Below the pieces are notes generated by a model. That model did no database searches. It saw nothing but the letters and a program-made list of their open reading frames with translations, and was not told where the DNA came from. DNA of 64,000 bases, from the NCBI RefSeq assembly GCF_000346485.2, contig NZ_KQ976354.1, positions 6,628,882-6,692,881 on the forward strand. The letters run 5' to 3'. This DNA is from Scytonema hofmannii PCC 7110. Lineage in GTDB: Bacteria; Cyanobacteriota; Cyanobacteriia; Cyanobacteriales; Nostocaceae. Made by a program: the position numbers and the translations under genes. Shown here piece after piece: positions 8,349 through 17,050 of this stretch (the first letter of the stretch is position 1; each line of letters opens with the position of its first letter).

Positions 8349-9392
8349 ATGAATTATGCAAGTATTGACCAATGGTTTCCAGTTGAGCAACAACACAAGT
8401 ACATTTCTCTTCTCATCGGAAGAGTTGGTGTAACACGCCGACGAGCAGAGTATTTCGTTAAATTGTGGGCATATCTTTTACTTAAGCAAAAGCAAGAACT
8501 TGGCAAGCGGATACAACCCCCTTTGTCTCAATTAGACATACCAGATGGATTCGTTTCTTGTACGCACCGCGAAGCTTATGAAATTTTCTACGGTCAACAA
8601 AACACCGGGCGGGGAAGCGAACGTGCAGCAGGTATGATGATCGATCAACTGGTGGCTTTGGGATTGATTGAAAAAGACTTTGATGGTAACAGTACCTGCA
8701 TTCGGGTGAGATCTTTACTGTCCAATCTGCCAGAAGGTTTTCGCGCTGCTAAATCTACACAACTTGTAACAGATAATTACAATCCCCGAACGGATACCAT
8801 TCCCGTTGCGAGTTTTTTGGCTCGTGACTTTAACTTTCTTAACAAAAAGACAACTGTTGACCCCCATAGAATAGTCAAAATACTGCGAGTCTGGGCTGAG
8901 CAGTATCCTACTGGTATGCGAGTCCTGCGCCGTCGCGATAATCAACATCCCGTTGGGTTTTACGCTTTGCATCCTATAGCTAGGGAATCTGAGAACAATT
9001 TCTTTCTCCCTCCTCGCAACAGTCTTTTCCTGCTGGATAGTTCTAAAGAAGCTGACCCTTTCAAAATCGCTCTATCGGAAGATCCAAGTTGTACATCTAT
9101 ATGTATAAGAATCTGGCTCATAGACTCTCCCTACAAGCAGCGAGAGAATATTTGTCTGTTATTGGAGGATTTACAAAAAACGTTAATTAGGATGCAAATA
9201 GAGTTTCCTAACCTTTGCGATCTGTATACGATCGCAGTCCTTCCTAGAGATGAACAACTAGGTTCGGCATTGGGATTCCAGAAAAATAGCTACAGTTCTC
9301 AATTTTCCTCGTGTTGGTGGATGTACGCTCCTGTTGATAAGTTTTTAGCTCTGAATGTTGAGCGATCGCTGTCATCTCTAAAGTTTGATTAA
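8349..9392 (+). CDS. Uncharacterised protein: helical wHTH-like N-terminus, possible GNAT-like C-terminus
   Basis: 347 residues, not recognised as a named family. Residues about 1-130 are helix-rich and basic (TRRRAEYFVKLWAYLLLKQ, then MMIDQLVALGLIEKDFDGN), which fits a winged-helix DNA-binding module. Residues 150-340 include LRVWAEQYPTGMRVLRRRDNQHPVGFYALHP and end in LGSALGFQ...WWMYAPVDKFLAL, an arrangement reminiscent of acetyltransferase folds, where a core strand precedes an L-G-F segment. No acetyl-CoA loop (Q/R-x-x-G-x-G/A) is visible, so enzymatic activity is doubtful. It lies between the divergent LuxR-cofG unit and psbA and reads towards psbA. Confidence 0.6.
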   Translation: MNYASIDQWFPVEQQHKYISLLIGRVGVTRRRAEYFVKLWAYLLLKQKQELGKRIQPPLSQLDIPDGFVSCTHREAYEIFYGQQNTGRGSERAAGMMIDQLVALGLIEKDFDGNSTCIRVRSLLSNLPEGFRAAKSTQLVTDNYNPRTDTIPVASFLARDFNFLNKKTTVDPHRIVKILRVWAEQYPTGMRVLRRRDNQHPVGFYALHPIARESENNFFLPPRNSLFLLDSSKEADPFKIALSEDPSCTSICIRIWLIDSPYKQRENICLLLEDLQKTLIRMQIEFPNLCDLYTIAVLPRDEQLGSALGFQKNSYSSQFSSCWWMYAPVDKFLALNVERSLSSLKFD

Positions 9393-9483
9393 CATCACAG
9401 ATCAACTTGCACCTTTTCTGGTATAGGGCTAAGGTCCCTTATTTGCCTTTTTTTCAGAGGCTAAAAAATTTTTCTTAAGAGGC

Positions 9484-9512
9484 TTTACAAACTGTAACAG
9501 TATGTTTAATAT
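9484..9512 (+). promoter_or_regulatory. Predicted psbA promoter (-35 TTTACA, 17 bp, -10 TAATAT)
   Basis: TTTACA at 9484-9489 and TAATAT at 9507-9512 are spaced 17 bp, close to the sigma70-type consensus used by cyanobacterial psbA genes. Transcription would start around 9519, giving a leader of roughly 70 nt. Predicted from sequence only. Confidence 0.6.
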
Positions 9513-9522
9513 TGTAATCAGC

Positions 9523-9540
9523 AGGTAGAAAATTCTACCT
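9523..9540 (+). promoter_or_regulatory. Hairpin in the psbA 5' leader
   Basis: aggtaga-aaat-tctacct forms a 7-bp stem with a 4-nt loop shortly after the predicted transcription start. psbA leaders are known sites of light-dependent mRNA stability control, so this stem is a candidate stability element; that role is inferred. Confidence 0.45.
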
Positions 9541-9588
9541 TGACTTTTGAAACATACATACCACATACATACAGCACTTATATCAGTC

Positions 9589-10671
9589 ATGACCACAACT
9601 GTACAACGTCGCGAAAGCGCAAGCGTATGGGAGCAGTTCTGTAACTGGATCACCTCCACCGAAAACCGCCTTTATGTAGGCTGGTTCGGCGTATTGATGA
9701 TCCCCACACTGTTATCCGCAGCGATCTGCTTCATCATTGCTTTCATCGCTGCTCCTCCAGTAGACATCGATGGTATCCGCGAACCTGTTGCAGGTTCCTT
9801 ACTCTACGGCAACAACATCATCTCTGGTGCAGTTGTTCCTTCTTCTAACGCCATCGGTCTTCACTTCTACCCCATCTGGGAAGCCGCTTCCTTAGATGAG
9901 TGGTTGTACAACGGCGGTCCATACCAGTTGGTGGTTTTCCACTTCCTGATTGGCGTCTTCTGCTACTTGGGTCGTGAGTGGGAATTGTCCTACCGCTTGG
10001 GTATGCGTCCTTGGATTTGCGTAGCATTCAGCGCACCCGTTGCTGCTGCAACCGCAGTCTTCTTGATCTACCCCATCGGTCAAGGTTCCTTCTCTGACGG
10101 TATGCCCTTGGGTATCTCTGGAACCTTCAACTTCATGTTGGTGTTCCAAGCTGAGCACAACATCTTGATGCACCCCTTCCACCAGTTAGGTGTAGCAGGT
10201 GTATTCGGTGGCTCCTTGTTCAGTGCAATGCACGGAAGCTTGGTAACCTCTTCCTTAGTTCGTGAAACAACTGAAACCGAATCTCAGAACTACGGTTACA
10301 AGTTCGGACAAGAAGAAGAAACCTACAACATCGTGGCAGCACACGGCTACTTCGGTCGCTTGATCTTCCAATACGCATCATTCAACAACAGTCGTTCCTT
10401 GCACTTCTTCTTGGCAGCATGGCCAGTGGTAGGCATCTGGTTCACCGCACTGGGTATCAGCACCATGGCGTTCAACCTCAACGGCTTCAACTTCAACCAA
10501 TCGGTAATTGACTCTCAAGGTCGTGCGATTGGAACTTGGGCAGACATCCTCAACCGCGCTAACCTCGGTATGGAAGTGATGCACGAGCGCAACGCTCACA
10601 ACTTCCCTCTCGACTTAGCATCTGCTGAAGTTGCTCCCGTTGCAATCAGCGCTCCTGCTATCAACGGTTAA
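9589..10671 (+). CDS. psbA: Photosystem II reaction centre protein D1 (Glu130 form)
   Basis: 360 residues from ATG 9589 (an upstream in-frame start would add 14 residues not found in D1). D1 binds the primary donor chlorophylls, pheophytin, QB and most ligands of the Mn4CaO5 cluster in the thylakoid membrane. By direct count: Tyr161 (YZ), Asp170, Glu189, His190, His198, His215, Ser264 (QB pocket), His272, His332, Glu333, His337, Asp342 and Ala344 are all present. The tail after Ala344 is the usual 16-residue extension removed by CtpA. Residue 130 is Glu, the form associated with high-light D1 (D1:2); the low-light form has Gln. Codon use is strongly biased, as expected for a highly expressed gene. 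Confidence 0.98.
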   Translation: MTTTVQRRESASVWEQFCNWITSTENRLYVGWFGVLMIPTLLSAAICFIIAFIAAPPVDIDGIREPVAGSLLYGNNIISGAVVPSSNAIGLHFYPIWEAASLDEWLYNGGPYQLVVFHFLIGVFCYLGREWELSYRLGMRPWICVAFSAPVAAATAVFLIYPIGQGSFSDGMPLGISGTFNFMLVFQAEHNILMHPFHQLGVAGVFGGSLFSAMHGSLVTSSLVRETTETESQNYGYKFGQEEETYNIVAAHGYFGRLIFQYASFNNSRSLHFFLAAWPVVGIWFTALGISTMAFNLNGFNFNQSVIDSQGRAIGTWADILNRANLGMEVMHERNAHNFPLDLASAEVAPVAISAPAING

Positions 10672-10713
10672 TCAATACTATGAAGGCGCGATGTATCGCG
10701 TCTCGACGATAAG

Positions 10714-10746
10714 AAAAGCGTCCTTCGTCAGAGGGGCGCTTTTTGT
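10714..10746 (+). terminator. Rho-independent terminator of psbA
   Basis: aaaagcg (10714-10720) pairs with cgctttt (10737-10743), extended by cc/gg inside the stem, and is followed by a T-rich run. It lies 43 bp after the psbA stop. Confidence 0.75.
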
Positions 10747-10828
10747 TTTTTTGGAAATGGAACCGCAGAGGCGCTGAGTACGCAGAGGATAGAGAAGAGT
10801 AAAGTAGCGTGGGCATTGCCCACCCTAT

Positions 10829-10857
10829 TCCCCACTCCCTACTCCCTACTCCCTCCT
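10829..10857. repeat. STRR heptamer array (ccctact)
   Basis: Four near-perfect ccctact/ccccact units. The array overlaps the 3' end of moaC: the last three codons and the stop of moaC are written in the repeat. The same unit recurs at about 62091-62117 and, inverted, near 55375-55397. Confidence 0.85.
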
Positions 10858-11327
10858 GTTTTACTGACTAACTGAATTGCTTCAATTTGAATTGTTTTTT
10901 CTAGGGCTTTTGCCATGTCATAGAGGGTAAGAGCAGCAATAGAAACGGCTGTTAAAGCTTCCATTTCTACGCCTGTTTCTGCTTTGGTTTTGACGATCGC
11001 TTGCAGTTGATAACCGGGAAGTTGGGGATCGGGTGTGACTTGCACTTCGATTTTGTGCAAGGGGAGAGGGTGGCATAGGGGGATCAATGAAGCTGTGTGT
11101 TTGGCTGCCATAATTCCTGCTATCCTTGCTGTACCCAACACGTCTCCTTTGGGAGCGTTCCCTGCTTGAATGGCGGTGAAGGTTTCTGCTAGCATCTTGA
11201 CTCTAGCAATGGCTATGGCTTCCCGGACTGTGGGCGCTTTCCCAGACACGTCTACCATTTGGGCTTGCCCTTGCTTGTCTAAATGACTGAGTTCGGCAAA
11301 TGAATTTTCAGAATTTTCTTGCGTCAT
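10839..11327 (-). CDS. moaC: Cyclic pyranopterin monophosphate synthase (MoaC)
   Basis: 162 residues. MoaC converts the 3',8-cyclo-GTP product of MoaA into cyclic pyranopterin monophosphate in molybdenum cofactor synthesis. Conserved segments are all visible: the DVSGK start, [30 protein letters not shown], and [24 protein letters not shown] with the catalytic lysine region. The normal protein ends at SKTGG; here the frame runs three codons further (SRE) into an STRR array before the stop. No other moa gene is nearby. Confidence 0.95.
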   Translation of the reverse strand: MTQENSENSFAELSHLDKQGQAQMVDVSGKAPTVREAIAIARVKMLAETFTAIQAGNAPKGDVLGTARIAGIMAAKHTASLIPLCHPLPLHKIEVQVTPDPQLPGYQLQAIVKTKAETGVEMEALTAVSIAALTLYDMAKALEKTIQIEAIQLVSKTGGSRE

Positions 11328-11361
11328 GGGGAAAATGTGTGTTACTATAAAATTCTTGTAA

Positions 11362-11435
11362 GGGTGTGTAGCTCAGTGGACTAGAGCACGTGGCTACGGA
11401 CCACGGTGTCGGGGGTTCGAATCCCTCCTCGCCCG
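11362..11435 (+). tRNA. tRNA-Arg (anticodon ACG)
   Basis: A 74-nt cloverleaf. The anticodon stem is CGTGG/CCACG with loop CTACGGA, giving anticodon ACG. The T arm is GGGGG-TTCGAAT-CCCTC and the D arm GCTC/GAGC. The acceptor is GGGTGTG/CTCGCCC with one T-T mismatch; the discriminator is G and CCA is not encoded. ACG is normally edited to ICG by TadA and reads CGN arginine codons. Confidence 0.95.
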
Positions 11436-11447
11436 CTAATGATGCAT

Positions 11448-11472
11448 GTAGAGACGCGCCATGGCGCGTCTT
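11448..11472. repeat. Dispersed palindromic repeat (gagacgcgccatggcgcgtc type), copy 1
   Basis: The palindrome gacgcgccatggcgcgtc is flanked on the left by gtaga. Identical cores occur at 21534-21579 (inside a gene) and 63317-63340. Confidence 0.85.
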
Positions 11473-11483
11473 TATTTATGAAG

Positions 11484-11512
11484 AAGCGTCTTTCTCACAA
11501 AGGCGCTTTTTT
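11484..11512. terminator. Terminator after tRNA-Arg, possibly bidirectional
   Basis: aagcgtcttt (11484-11493) pairs with aaaggcgctt (11499-11508) with one G-T pair, followed by a run of T. It lies between the tRNA and the 3' end of the convergent MFS gene and could serve both. Confidence 0.65.
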
Positions 11513-11529
11513 GCCATGATAGTGAGTCT

Positions 11530-12762
11530 CTAGACCTTTTTGATAGCATAATTATCTGCTTCACGACCAAGAGCAAAGCGTAGGGAACTTCCTAAGCTAT
11601 TGCTGGACTGGGTGAGAAAGAAGAAAAATCCCAAGAAAGTTAAAAAGGCGGAAACAAGAAACATTTTTCGATAACCAAAATGATGGGTAAACCACCCGAA
11701 CATCAAACCCGCGATCGCAATCCCTACATCTAAGCCCAACAGACACAGGGCAAAAATCTGTCCTCGTTCTTGGGGTTTTGCTCGGTCTGCCATCATAGCT
11801 GTGATTGCGGGAATTAAGGTTCCAGAAGCAGCCCCATCCACAACTGCTGCTAACAAAACAGTTGGAGGAGTATATGCCAGCCATAAAATTAACATTGACA
11901 ACGTATAGAAAACTAAGCTGATAGTAATAAATAAGCCACGACCCAAGCGATCGCTTGCTTTGCCTATAAATAACCTTATCCCAAAACCTGAGATAGCTGC
12001 AGCAGTGAAAAACAAACCTGGATTTAGAGCGATTTTGGCTTCTTTAATAAACAACGGGATAAAAATGTGTATGGCACTACCAGCTAAACCGATGAGCAAC
12101 ATGATGATAGCCGGAGTTCTCACCCTTGGACTCAATAAAATTTTCCAAAATTGATTGTCTTTGGCATCTGTTCTTTTGAGTTTTGGCAGAGGTGGGTTAA
12201 CAATGGGGAAAATACCCAATACGGCGACAAGCGCCAATTCTGCAGTTATGAGAAATAAAACCTTGTTGCTAGCCTCGGACTGTAGATAACCACCCAAAGC
12301 AGGTCCAATGGCAAACCCAATCGGATTGACCAAACTCATGTAGCCAATAATTTCACCCCTTTTTTCTGGAGGCGCTATATCCGCGACCAAAGCATTAAAG
12401 CCAGTGGCAAAAGCTGCAATGCTAATACCATGAAAAGCACGTAAGAGCATCAACAGGGGAATAGACTTGATTGTTAAGTAGCCCAGAGGTGCGATCGCAG
12501 CCACGAGAGTACCGATCAGCAACACGATCTTCCGACCCCGCCTATCTGCCAAACGCCCCAACCAAGGGCGAAACAGCAATAATCCAACAGCAAAACTGCC
12601 CATTACAATTCCAATTTCCTGCCTGTTTGTACCCAGTTGCCTGAGGTAAATCGGCAGTGTTGGTAGTAATGAAGCCATGCTAGACCAGAATAATAAACCT
12701 GCTGCAAAGAGAACCAGCAGGTTGTATCGCAATTGAGTATCAGATGTGCGAAGTACTGTCAC
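11530..12762 (-). CDS. Major facilitator superfamily transporter (paralogue 1)
   Basis: 410 residues with about 12 hydrophobic segments. The MFS signature loop between helices 2 and 3 is present as GRLADRRGRKIVLLIG, and an equivalent second-half loop as GKASDRLGRGLF. Many efflux carriers (for example the MdtG/tetracycline-type group) share this pattern; the substrate cannot be read from sequence. The start is GTG 12760-12762. It is clearly paralogous to the gene at 18564-19778, with matching N-terminal (GLLFWS.SASLLPTLP) and C-terminal (SLRFALGR..D.YA.KKV) ends, and both lie on the minus strand either side of a rearranged segment. Confidence 0.85.
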   Translation of the reverse strand: MTVLRTSDTQLRYNLLVLFAAGLLFWSSMASLLPTLPIYLRQLGTNRQEIGIVMGSFAVGLLLFRPWLGRLADRRGRKIVLLIGTLVAAIAPLGYLTIKSIPLLMLLRAFHGISIAAFATGFNALVADIAPPEKRGEIIGYMSLVNPIGFAIGPALGGYLQSEASNKVLFLITAELALVAVLGIFPIVNPPLPKLKRTDAKDNQFWKILLSPRVRTPAIIMLLIGLAGSAIHIFIPLFIKEAKIALNPGLFFTAAAISGFGIRLFIGKASDRLGRGLFITISLVFYTLSMLILWLAYTPPTVLLAAVVDGAASGTLIPAITAMMADRAKPQERGQIFALCLLGLDVGIAIAGLMFGWFTHHFGYRKMFLVSAFLTFLGFFFFLTQSSNSLGSSLRFALGREADNYAIKKV

Positions 12763-12907
12763 GGCAAACGCTAGTTAATTTAAACTGTTGCAGTCAATAC
12801 CAGCACCTAAGAGTGATATTGCTGCCAAATTATTCTACCTTGTCTTATGAACTACTCAACCTTCTGCCTCCTGTCCTCTGGTGTTCTTGATAAAAACTTT
12901 CCTTATC

Positions 12908-13069
12908 ACAATACCTTTGCCAATTTACGAGAGTTCAACTTCTGTAGAAAGCGGATGAATACGACCATTAGAAGTCAGCTTGGCAAAAATCTGGGTTAAT
13001 AAAATAGGCTCAGGCTTAACACTCAGCATTTTTAACATTTCCCGGACATATTGAAAACCACGATAGAAA
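12908..13069. repeat. 162-bp inverted repeat, left copy
   Basis: This stretch is the reverse complement of 17051-17212 with one visible mismatch (t versus c within gaac[t/c]ctcg). The two copies are 3.98 kb apart in opposite orientation and enclose two pseudogenes and the binding-protein/diguanylate-cyclase pair. It contains the 3' part of the frame at 12925-13158. Confidence 0.95.
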
Positions 13070-13158
13070 GCCTTAAGGTCAACAATACCAGAGCCGGGAT
13101 TACAGGAGCGAAATTGAGCTAGTACACAGCGTCTTGCTTTTACCCTAACTGAATGCAA
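12925..13158 (-). pseudogene. C-terminal gene fragment of unknown origin
   Basis: A 77-codon frame. Its last 48 codons, beginning FYRGFQYVREMLKML and ending GRIHPLSTEVELS, lie in the 162-bp repeat and are also encoded on the plus strand at the right copy (17058-17195). The same tail appearing twice, each time without a long upstream gene, suggests a broken 3' end of a larger protein. I could not assign the family with confidence; the tail of a ChpX/ChpY-type CO2 hydration protein is one guess to test. Confidence 0.4.
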
Positions 13159-13503
13159 AATTTGCTTTCATCAAATAACTTAGTGTTCGCTCTTTCACTT
13201 TGCAGTACTAATGCCATTGCAGAGTTGCTTGTCGCTATTGTTAACATTGGGATTTGTCTGTAAATAGCCGCGCACCCAATCGCAACCTTTCATTCATAAT
13301 TTATGCTGAAATCCAAACACAAAGCTATGTTTGATACATAATTTTTGAGAGACTTTTCAGCATAATTTCTAATTGACAAAAGCAATGTTATCTCAAATTG
13401 TCACGAATGGGTCTTTGCTCGTTCTCTAAGTTCAACAGCAGTGGAGTGTTGCAGCTAGTTTTGGGCACAACTTTTTCAGCCTTTTTTGTTTTTTTTGACA
13501 GCG
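13159..13503. other. Intergenic region without features
   Basis: AT-rich sequence with a few poly-T runs. I see no reading frame of interest, RNA gene or clear repeat. Confidence 0.5.
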
Positions 13504-13675
13504 AGACTAGAGACCCAAGCTTCTGAACCGCTATCAGAGCAAGTCAAGGCGCAGGTTCATCCTGATATAAAGCGCCAGATCAAGGATTTTCCCTTGAAAA
13601 TTGCACGGTACCGGATTTGATTAGAGAAGCGATCGAGCAGTATTTGGCTAGCAAGCAAACAACTCAAGCGAGTTG
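13504..13675 (+). pseudogene. Frameshifted RHH antitoxin-like remnant
   Basis: One frame gives RLETQASEPLSEQVKAQVHPDIKRQIKDF and stops at TGA 13617-13619. A shifted frame continues as DLIREAIEQYLASKQTTQAS and ends at 13675. Together the parts look like a small ribbon-helix-helix antitoxin (REAIEQYL helix) broken by a frameshift, with no start codon evident. The TGA overlaps the region from which the next remnant opens. Confidence 0.5.
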
Positions 13676-13963
13676 AAGGTATTTCGGGTAACACATTCCA
13701 AGTCTCCCCCACCAATTGACCAACAAATTACTTTTTTATACACTAACGACCTTGCCACCTCTACTGAGTTCTATGAAGATAAGCTAGGTCTGAAGTTGTG
13801 GCTTGACCAAGGCAGTTGCCGGATTTATACTGTAACTGGTTCTGGATACTTGGGATTGTGCCAAAGGAACGAGAGTGCAACAAAAGAGGACGCTGTACGA
13901 ACGGGCATTATCTTTACCATTGTGACCCAGCTTGTAGACCAGTGGTACGAATACCTCAAGTAA
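13673..13963 (+). pseudogene. Truncated VOC (glyoxalase/bleomycin-resistance fold) protein
   Basis: The frame IDQQITFLYTNDLATSTEFYEDKLGLKLWLDQG...CRIY matches the first betaalphabetabetabeta half of a vicinal-oxygen-chelate protein, and GIIFTIVTQLVDQWYEYLK begins the second half. It then stops at 13963. Full-length relatives continue with a strand carrying a metal-ligand Glu (D-P-N-G-Y-x-x-E). The downstream DNA does not encode that in any frame, and the only starts are non-ATG. It is therefore scored as a decayed gene. Confidence 0.65.
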
Positions 13964-14165
13964 TATGCAACTATTACGGTGGGTGAAGGTACGGTTGTTG
14001 AGTTAATCACCGATCGCAAGGCGTGGGCATTATCTAGTTATGTTTATGGCTGGCGCTTCGTCCGTTCAGGTGTATGGAAGTTTGATTCATCTCGATTGGA
14101 ATTGTAACAGATAGTTGATTTAGTTGAAATTTCATAAATTATATTTAGAAAATATCAAATATTAT

Positions 14166-15146
14166 ATGTTAAAACTACTCGAATACCTTAGTATTTTTAT
14201 CATTACCACCTATTTACTATTTGCTTGTAATGCTTCAGCACCAACCAAATTAAAACGCCCTCCCTTGAGGGTGGTATTTGGATATTTTGTTGGCGAGTTT
14301 CCAGGGATCGTTGCTCAAGAAAAAGGATTTTTCAAAGCCCAAGGGGTAGATGTAGAACTAATTTATAACCGATCCGTCCAATTGGAACGCGCAAATTTCA
14401 GTGCAGGTAAGTATGATGGCATTTCAGCGTCCTTGGGAAGTTTTATCATCTTGAGTTCCACAAATCCCAATATACAAAGCGTGATGGTTATAGATGAATC
14501 AATAGGAGCAGATGTGGTAGTCGCCCAATCAGAAATTAAAACCGTTTCTGACTTAAAAGGGAAAAAGCTGGGTGCAAATCTAGGAAGTTTTAGCGAAGTT
14601 TTTGTGACTGAGATGTTAAAAACTGCTAAATTAACCAACGATGATGTGAACTTGGTTAAATTAGAAGCTTTAGATATTCCTCAACGTCTGAAAAATAATG
14701 TTATTCAAGCTGGACACACTTGGGAACCCCATCTTTCTGAAGCTATTAAATCAGGGGGACATATCCTATTTAGTAGCAAACAAACCCTTGGCTTGATTTT
14801 AGATATGATTGTCTTTCGCTGTGAAACAATCCGCGATCGCCCCGAAGACATTCGTGCATTTGTCCGAGGATGGCTGCAAGCCGCAGCCTACTGGAAAGCA
14901 AATGTCACTGAAGGAAACGCCATCATCAGCAAAGCGTTAAAAATTCCTAGCAATACACTTTCTCTGGAGGGAGTAGACCTAACGGATTTAGCTGAAAATC
15001 AAAAATTATTTCAATCTAGCAACCCTAACTCCATCTACAAAACTGCCAAGATATATACAGACTTTTTTATTCGCTCTGGAAACATGACGCGCATTCCTGA
15101 GCTAAAAAGTTTGTTCAATTCTTCGTTCTTGAATCCTCCCTCCTAG
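14166..15146 (+). CDS. ABC-type substrate-binding lipoprotein (NMT1/TauA-like)
   Basis: 326 residues from ATG 14166 (a TTG start at 14124 would add 14). The N-terminus is a lipoprotein signal with lipobox LLFAC, so the mature protein should be membrane-anchored. The mature part, PPLRVVFGYFVGEFPGIVAQEKGFFKAQGVDVELI, then SDLKGKKLGAN and RPEDIRAFVRGWLQAA, is the NMT1/SsuA/TauA-type periplasmic-binding fold for sulfonates, pyrimidine precursors and similar ligands. No permease or ATPase gene is nearby. Instead a membrane diguanylate cyclase starts 9 bp downstream, which suggests this protein presents a ligand to a sensor rather than to a transporter. Confidence 0.85.
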   Translation: MLKLLEYLSIFIITTYLLFACNASAPTKLKRPPLRVVFGYFVGEFPGIVAQEKGFFKAQGVDVELIYNRSVQLERANFSAGKYDGISASLGSFIILSSTNPNIQSVMVIDESIGADVVVAQSEIKTVSDLKGKKLGANLGSFSEVFVTEMLKTAKLTNDDVNLVKLEALDIPQRLKNNVIQAGHTWEPHLSEAIKSGGHILFSSKQTLGLILDMIVFRCETIRDRPEDIRAFVRGWLQAAAYWKANVTEGNAIISKALKIPSNTLSLEGVDLTDLAENQKLFQSSNPNSIYKTAKIYTDFFIRSGNMTRIPELKSLFNSSFLNPPS

Positions 15147-15155
15147 TTTAAAGCC

Positions 15156-16961
15156 ATGCAGCAGCTTGTTTTGGGTGGCATCCGTAGAAAGTTGATCGCC
15201 TCGTTTCTCATTGTTGCTTTGATTCCTTTGCTATTATTGGGATTTATCAACAAACAGACAACTGAAAAAGCACTAACTGACAACGCCCAACAAGCCTTAT
15301 CTGTGGCGGCTAACGAAACCGCTAATAGAATAGATGCCTTTATTGATGGAAATCTCAATGCCGTGCGCGTAGAGGCAATTTTACCAGGTTTGGCACGCTA
15401 CCTCAGCCTAACTCCAAAACAGCGAGATGACAGCCCTGAAATGCGATTGGCGACAGAAACATTAATTCGTCTCAGCCGCAAAGATATGCTCAATATTCTC
15501 TCCTATGCTTTGCTCGACTTAAACGGCAAAAATGTATTGGATACACATACATCGAACATTGGCAAAGATGAATCAGTTGAAAATTATTTTAAAAAACCAC
15601 TGCAAACTGGGTTATCCTTTGTTTCTGGGATGAAGCGAATGCCGACAATTCCTGACCTTGTTACCCTCTTTTTTAGCAGTCCGGTTCGCAATGCCAAGGG
15701 AGATATATTGGGTGTATTGCGTATTTCATACAATGCTACTGTTGTTCAGCAGTTAGTAACTCGAGAAACTGAAAGGGCTGGGGCAAAATCATTGGCTATT
15801 CTTTTAGATGAAAATAATATTTATTTGGCACATAGTACGGCACCAAAACTACTTTTCCAATCAATTGTGCCTCTGCCTTTGTCTGTTGTAAATCGACTAC
15901 AAAATCAAGGAAATTTACTTAATTATCCTGTCAAAGAATTGGCAACTGATGAGTTAAAAATTAAGCAAGCATTAGATAATAAACAGTCGTATTTAATTGC
16001 ATCTTTGTCAGCAACAGGTAATCAGCTTAATCTGATTGCGCTCGCTCGTTTAAAATATAAACCTTGGTCTGTATTGTTCGCACAGCCCCTTGCTGTTGCC
16101 CTAGCACCTGTAGAAAAGCAAATTCGTGACACAATGTTTCTATTTGCAATTATCGCTTCAGTAGTGACAATCATCGCTTTTGCCATTGGGCAACTGCTAA
16201 CAAAGCCAATAATTTACCTTACCAATATAGTTTTGCAGTTTACCGCAGGTAACTTAGATATCCGCGCCAAAATTACTTCACTGGACGAAATAGGTCAACT
16301 GGCAAAATCATTTAACAACATGGCACTTCAGTTACAAACATCTTTTGAAACTTTGGAACAACGGGTACAACAGAGAACAGCAGAGTTAGTAATTGCTAAA
16401 GAAAAAGCAGAAGATGCGAATCAGAAACTAGAACAACTGGTAAATCTAGATGGTTTGACTCAGGTGGCTAACCGCCGTTGCTTCGATGGACGACTGCAAG
16501 AAGAATGGCAACGCCTTGCACGGGAACAACAATTCCTGTCACTGATTTTATTCGATGTTGATAAATTCAAATCTTATAACGACTACTATGGTCATCTAAG
16601 AGGCGATGATTGTCTAATCACAATCGCGCAAACAGTGCAACAGGTAGCTCGTCGTCCTGCCGATCTTGTAGCGCGTTACGGTGGAGAAGAATTTTCGGTA
16701 CTCCTTCCCAATACTGACTTAGCGGGAGCCATCGAAGTAGCACAAAATATTCAGCAAGCAATTCACGCTCTGGTCATCCCCCATGCAAAGTCTGATGTCA
16801 AGGGGATCGTCACCGTTAGTATGGGGATTAGCTCTGGCATACCCACTTTGGATATAAAGCCAGATACACTCATCGCTTCAGCCGATAAAGCACTGTACGA
16901 TGCCAAACAACAGGGGCGCGATCGCTATTGTTACTCATTAGCAGGACTTAAACAAAACTAG
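15156..16961 (+). CDS. Membrane sensor diguanylate cyclase (Cache-HAMP-GGDEF)
   Basis: 601 residues. A transmembrane helix at about 12-32 and another at about 328-350 enclose an extracytoplasmic Cache-type sensor. Then come a HAMP domain (TKPIIYLTNIVLQFTAGNLDIRAKI, to about 395), a coiled coil (LEQRVQQRTAELVIAKEK) and a GGDEF domain (about 430-595). The active-site motif is RYGGEEF near residue 507, with a c-di-GMP inhibitory-site RxxD (RPAD) five residues before it. It should make c-di-GMP from two GTP and show product inhibition. It starts 9 bp after the binding-protein gene, so the two are almost certainly one operon and probably one sensory unit. Confidence 0.93.
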   Translation: MQQLVLGGIRRKLIASFLIVALIPLLLLGFINKQTTEKALTDNAQQALSVAANETANRIDAFIDGNLNAVRVEAILPGLARYLSLTPKQRDDSPEMRLATETLIRLSRKDMLNILSYALLDLNGKNVLDTHTSNIGKDESVENYFKKPLQTGLSFVSGMKRMPTIPDLVTLFFSSPVRNAKGDILGVLRISYNATVVQQLVTRETERAGAKSLAILLDENNIYLAHSTAPKLLFQSIVPLPLSVVNRLQNQGNLLNYPVKELATDELKIKQALDNKQSYLIASLSATGNQLNLIALARLKYKPWSVLFAQPLAVALAPVEKQIRDTMFLFAIIASVVTIIAFAIGQLLTKPIIYLTNIVLQFTAGNLDIRAKITSLDEIGQLAKSFNNMALQLQTSFETLEQRVQQRTAELVIAKEKAEDANQKLEQLVNLDGLTQVANRRCFDGRLQEEWQRLAREQQFLSLILFDVDKFKSYNDYYGHLRGDDCLITIAQTVQQVARRPADLVARYGGEEFSVLLPNTDLAGAIEVAQNIQQAIHALVIPHAKSDVKGIVTVSMGISSGIPTLDIKPDTLIASADKALYDAKQQGRDRYCYSLAGLKQN

Positions 16962-17050
16962 AGATGAAAAAAGGGTATAATATTTAATTAGCATAGCTAC
17001 AAAGTGAAAAAAAGCTCATAAAAGAAACCACCTCCACAGGCACATTTTTG

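Noticed and set aside
9845-10599. Antisense frames within psbA
   Set aside because: Shadows created by the strong codon bias of psbA; no start signals or conserved motifs.
11436-11529. Second tRNA or small RNA after tRNA-Arg
   Set aside because: The structure is explained by the dispersed palindrome and a terminator hairpin.
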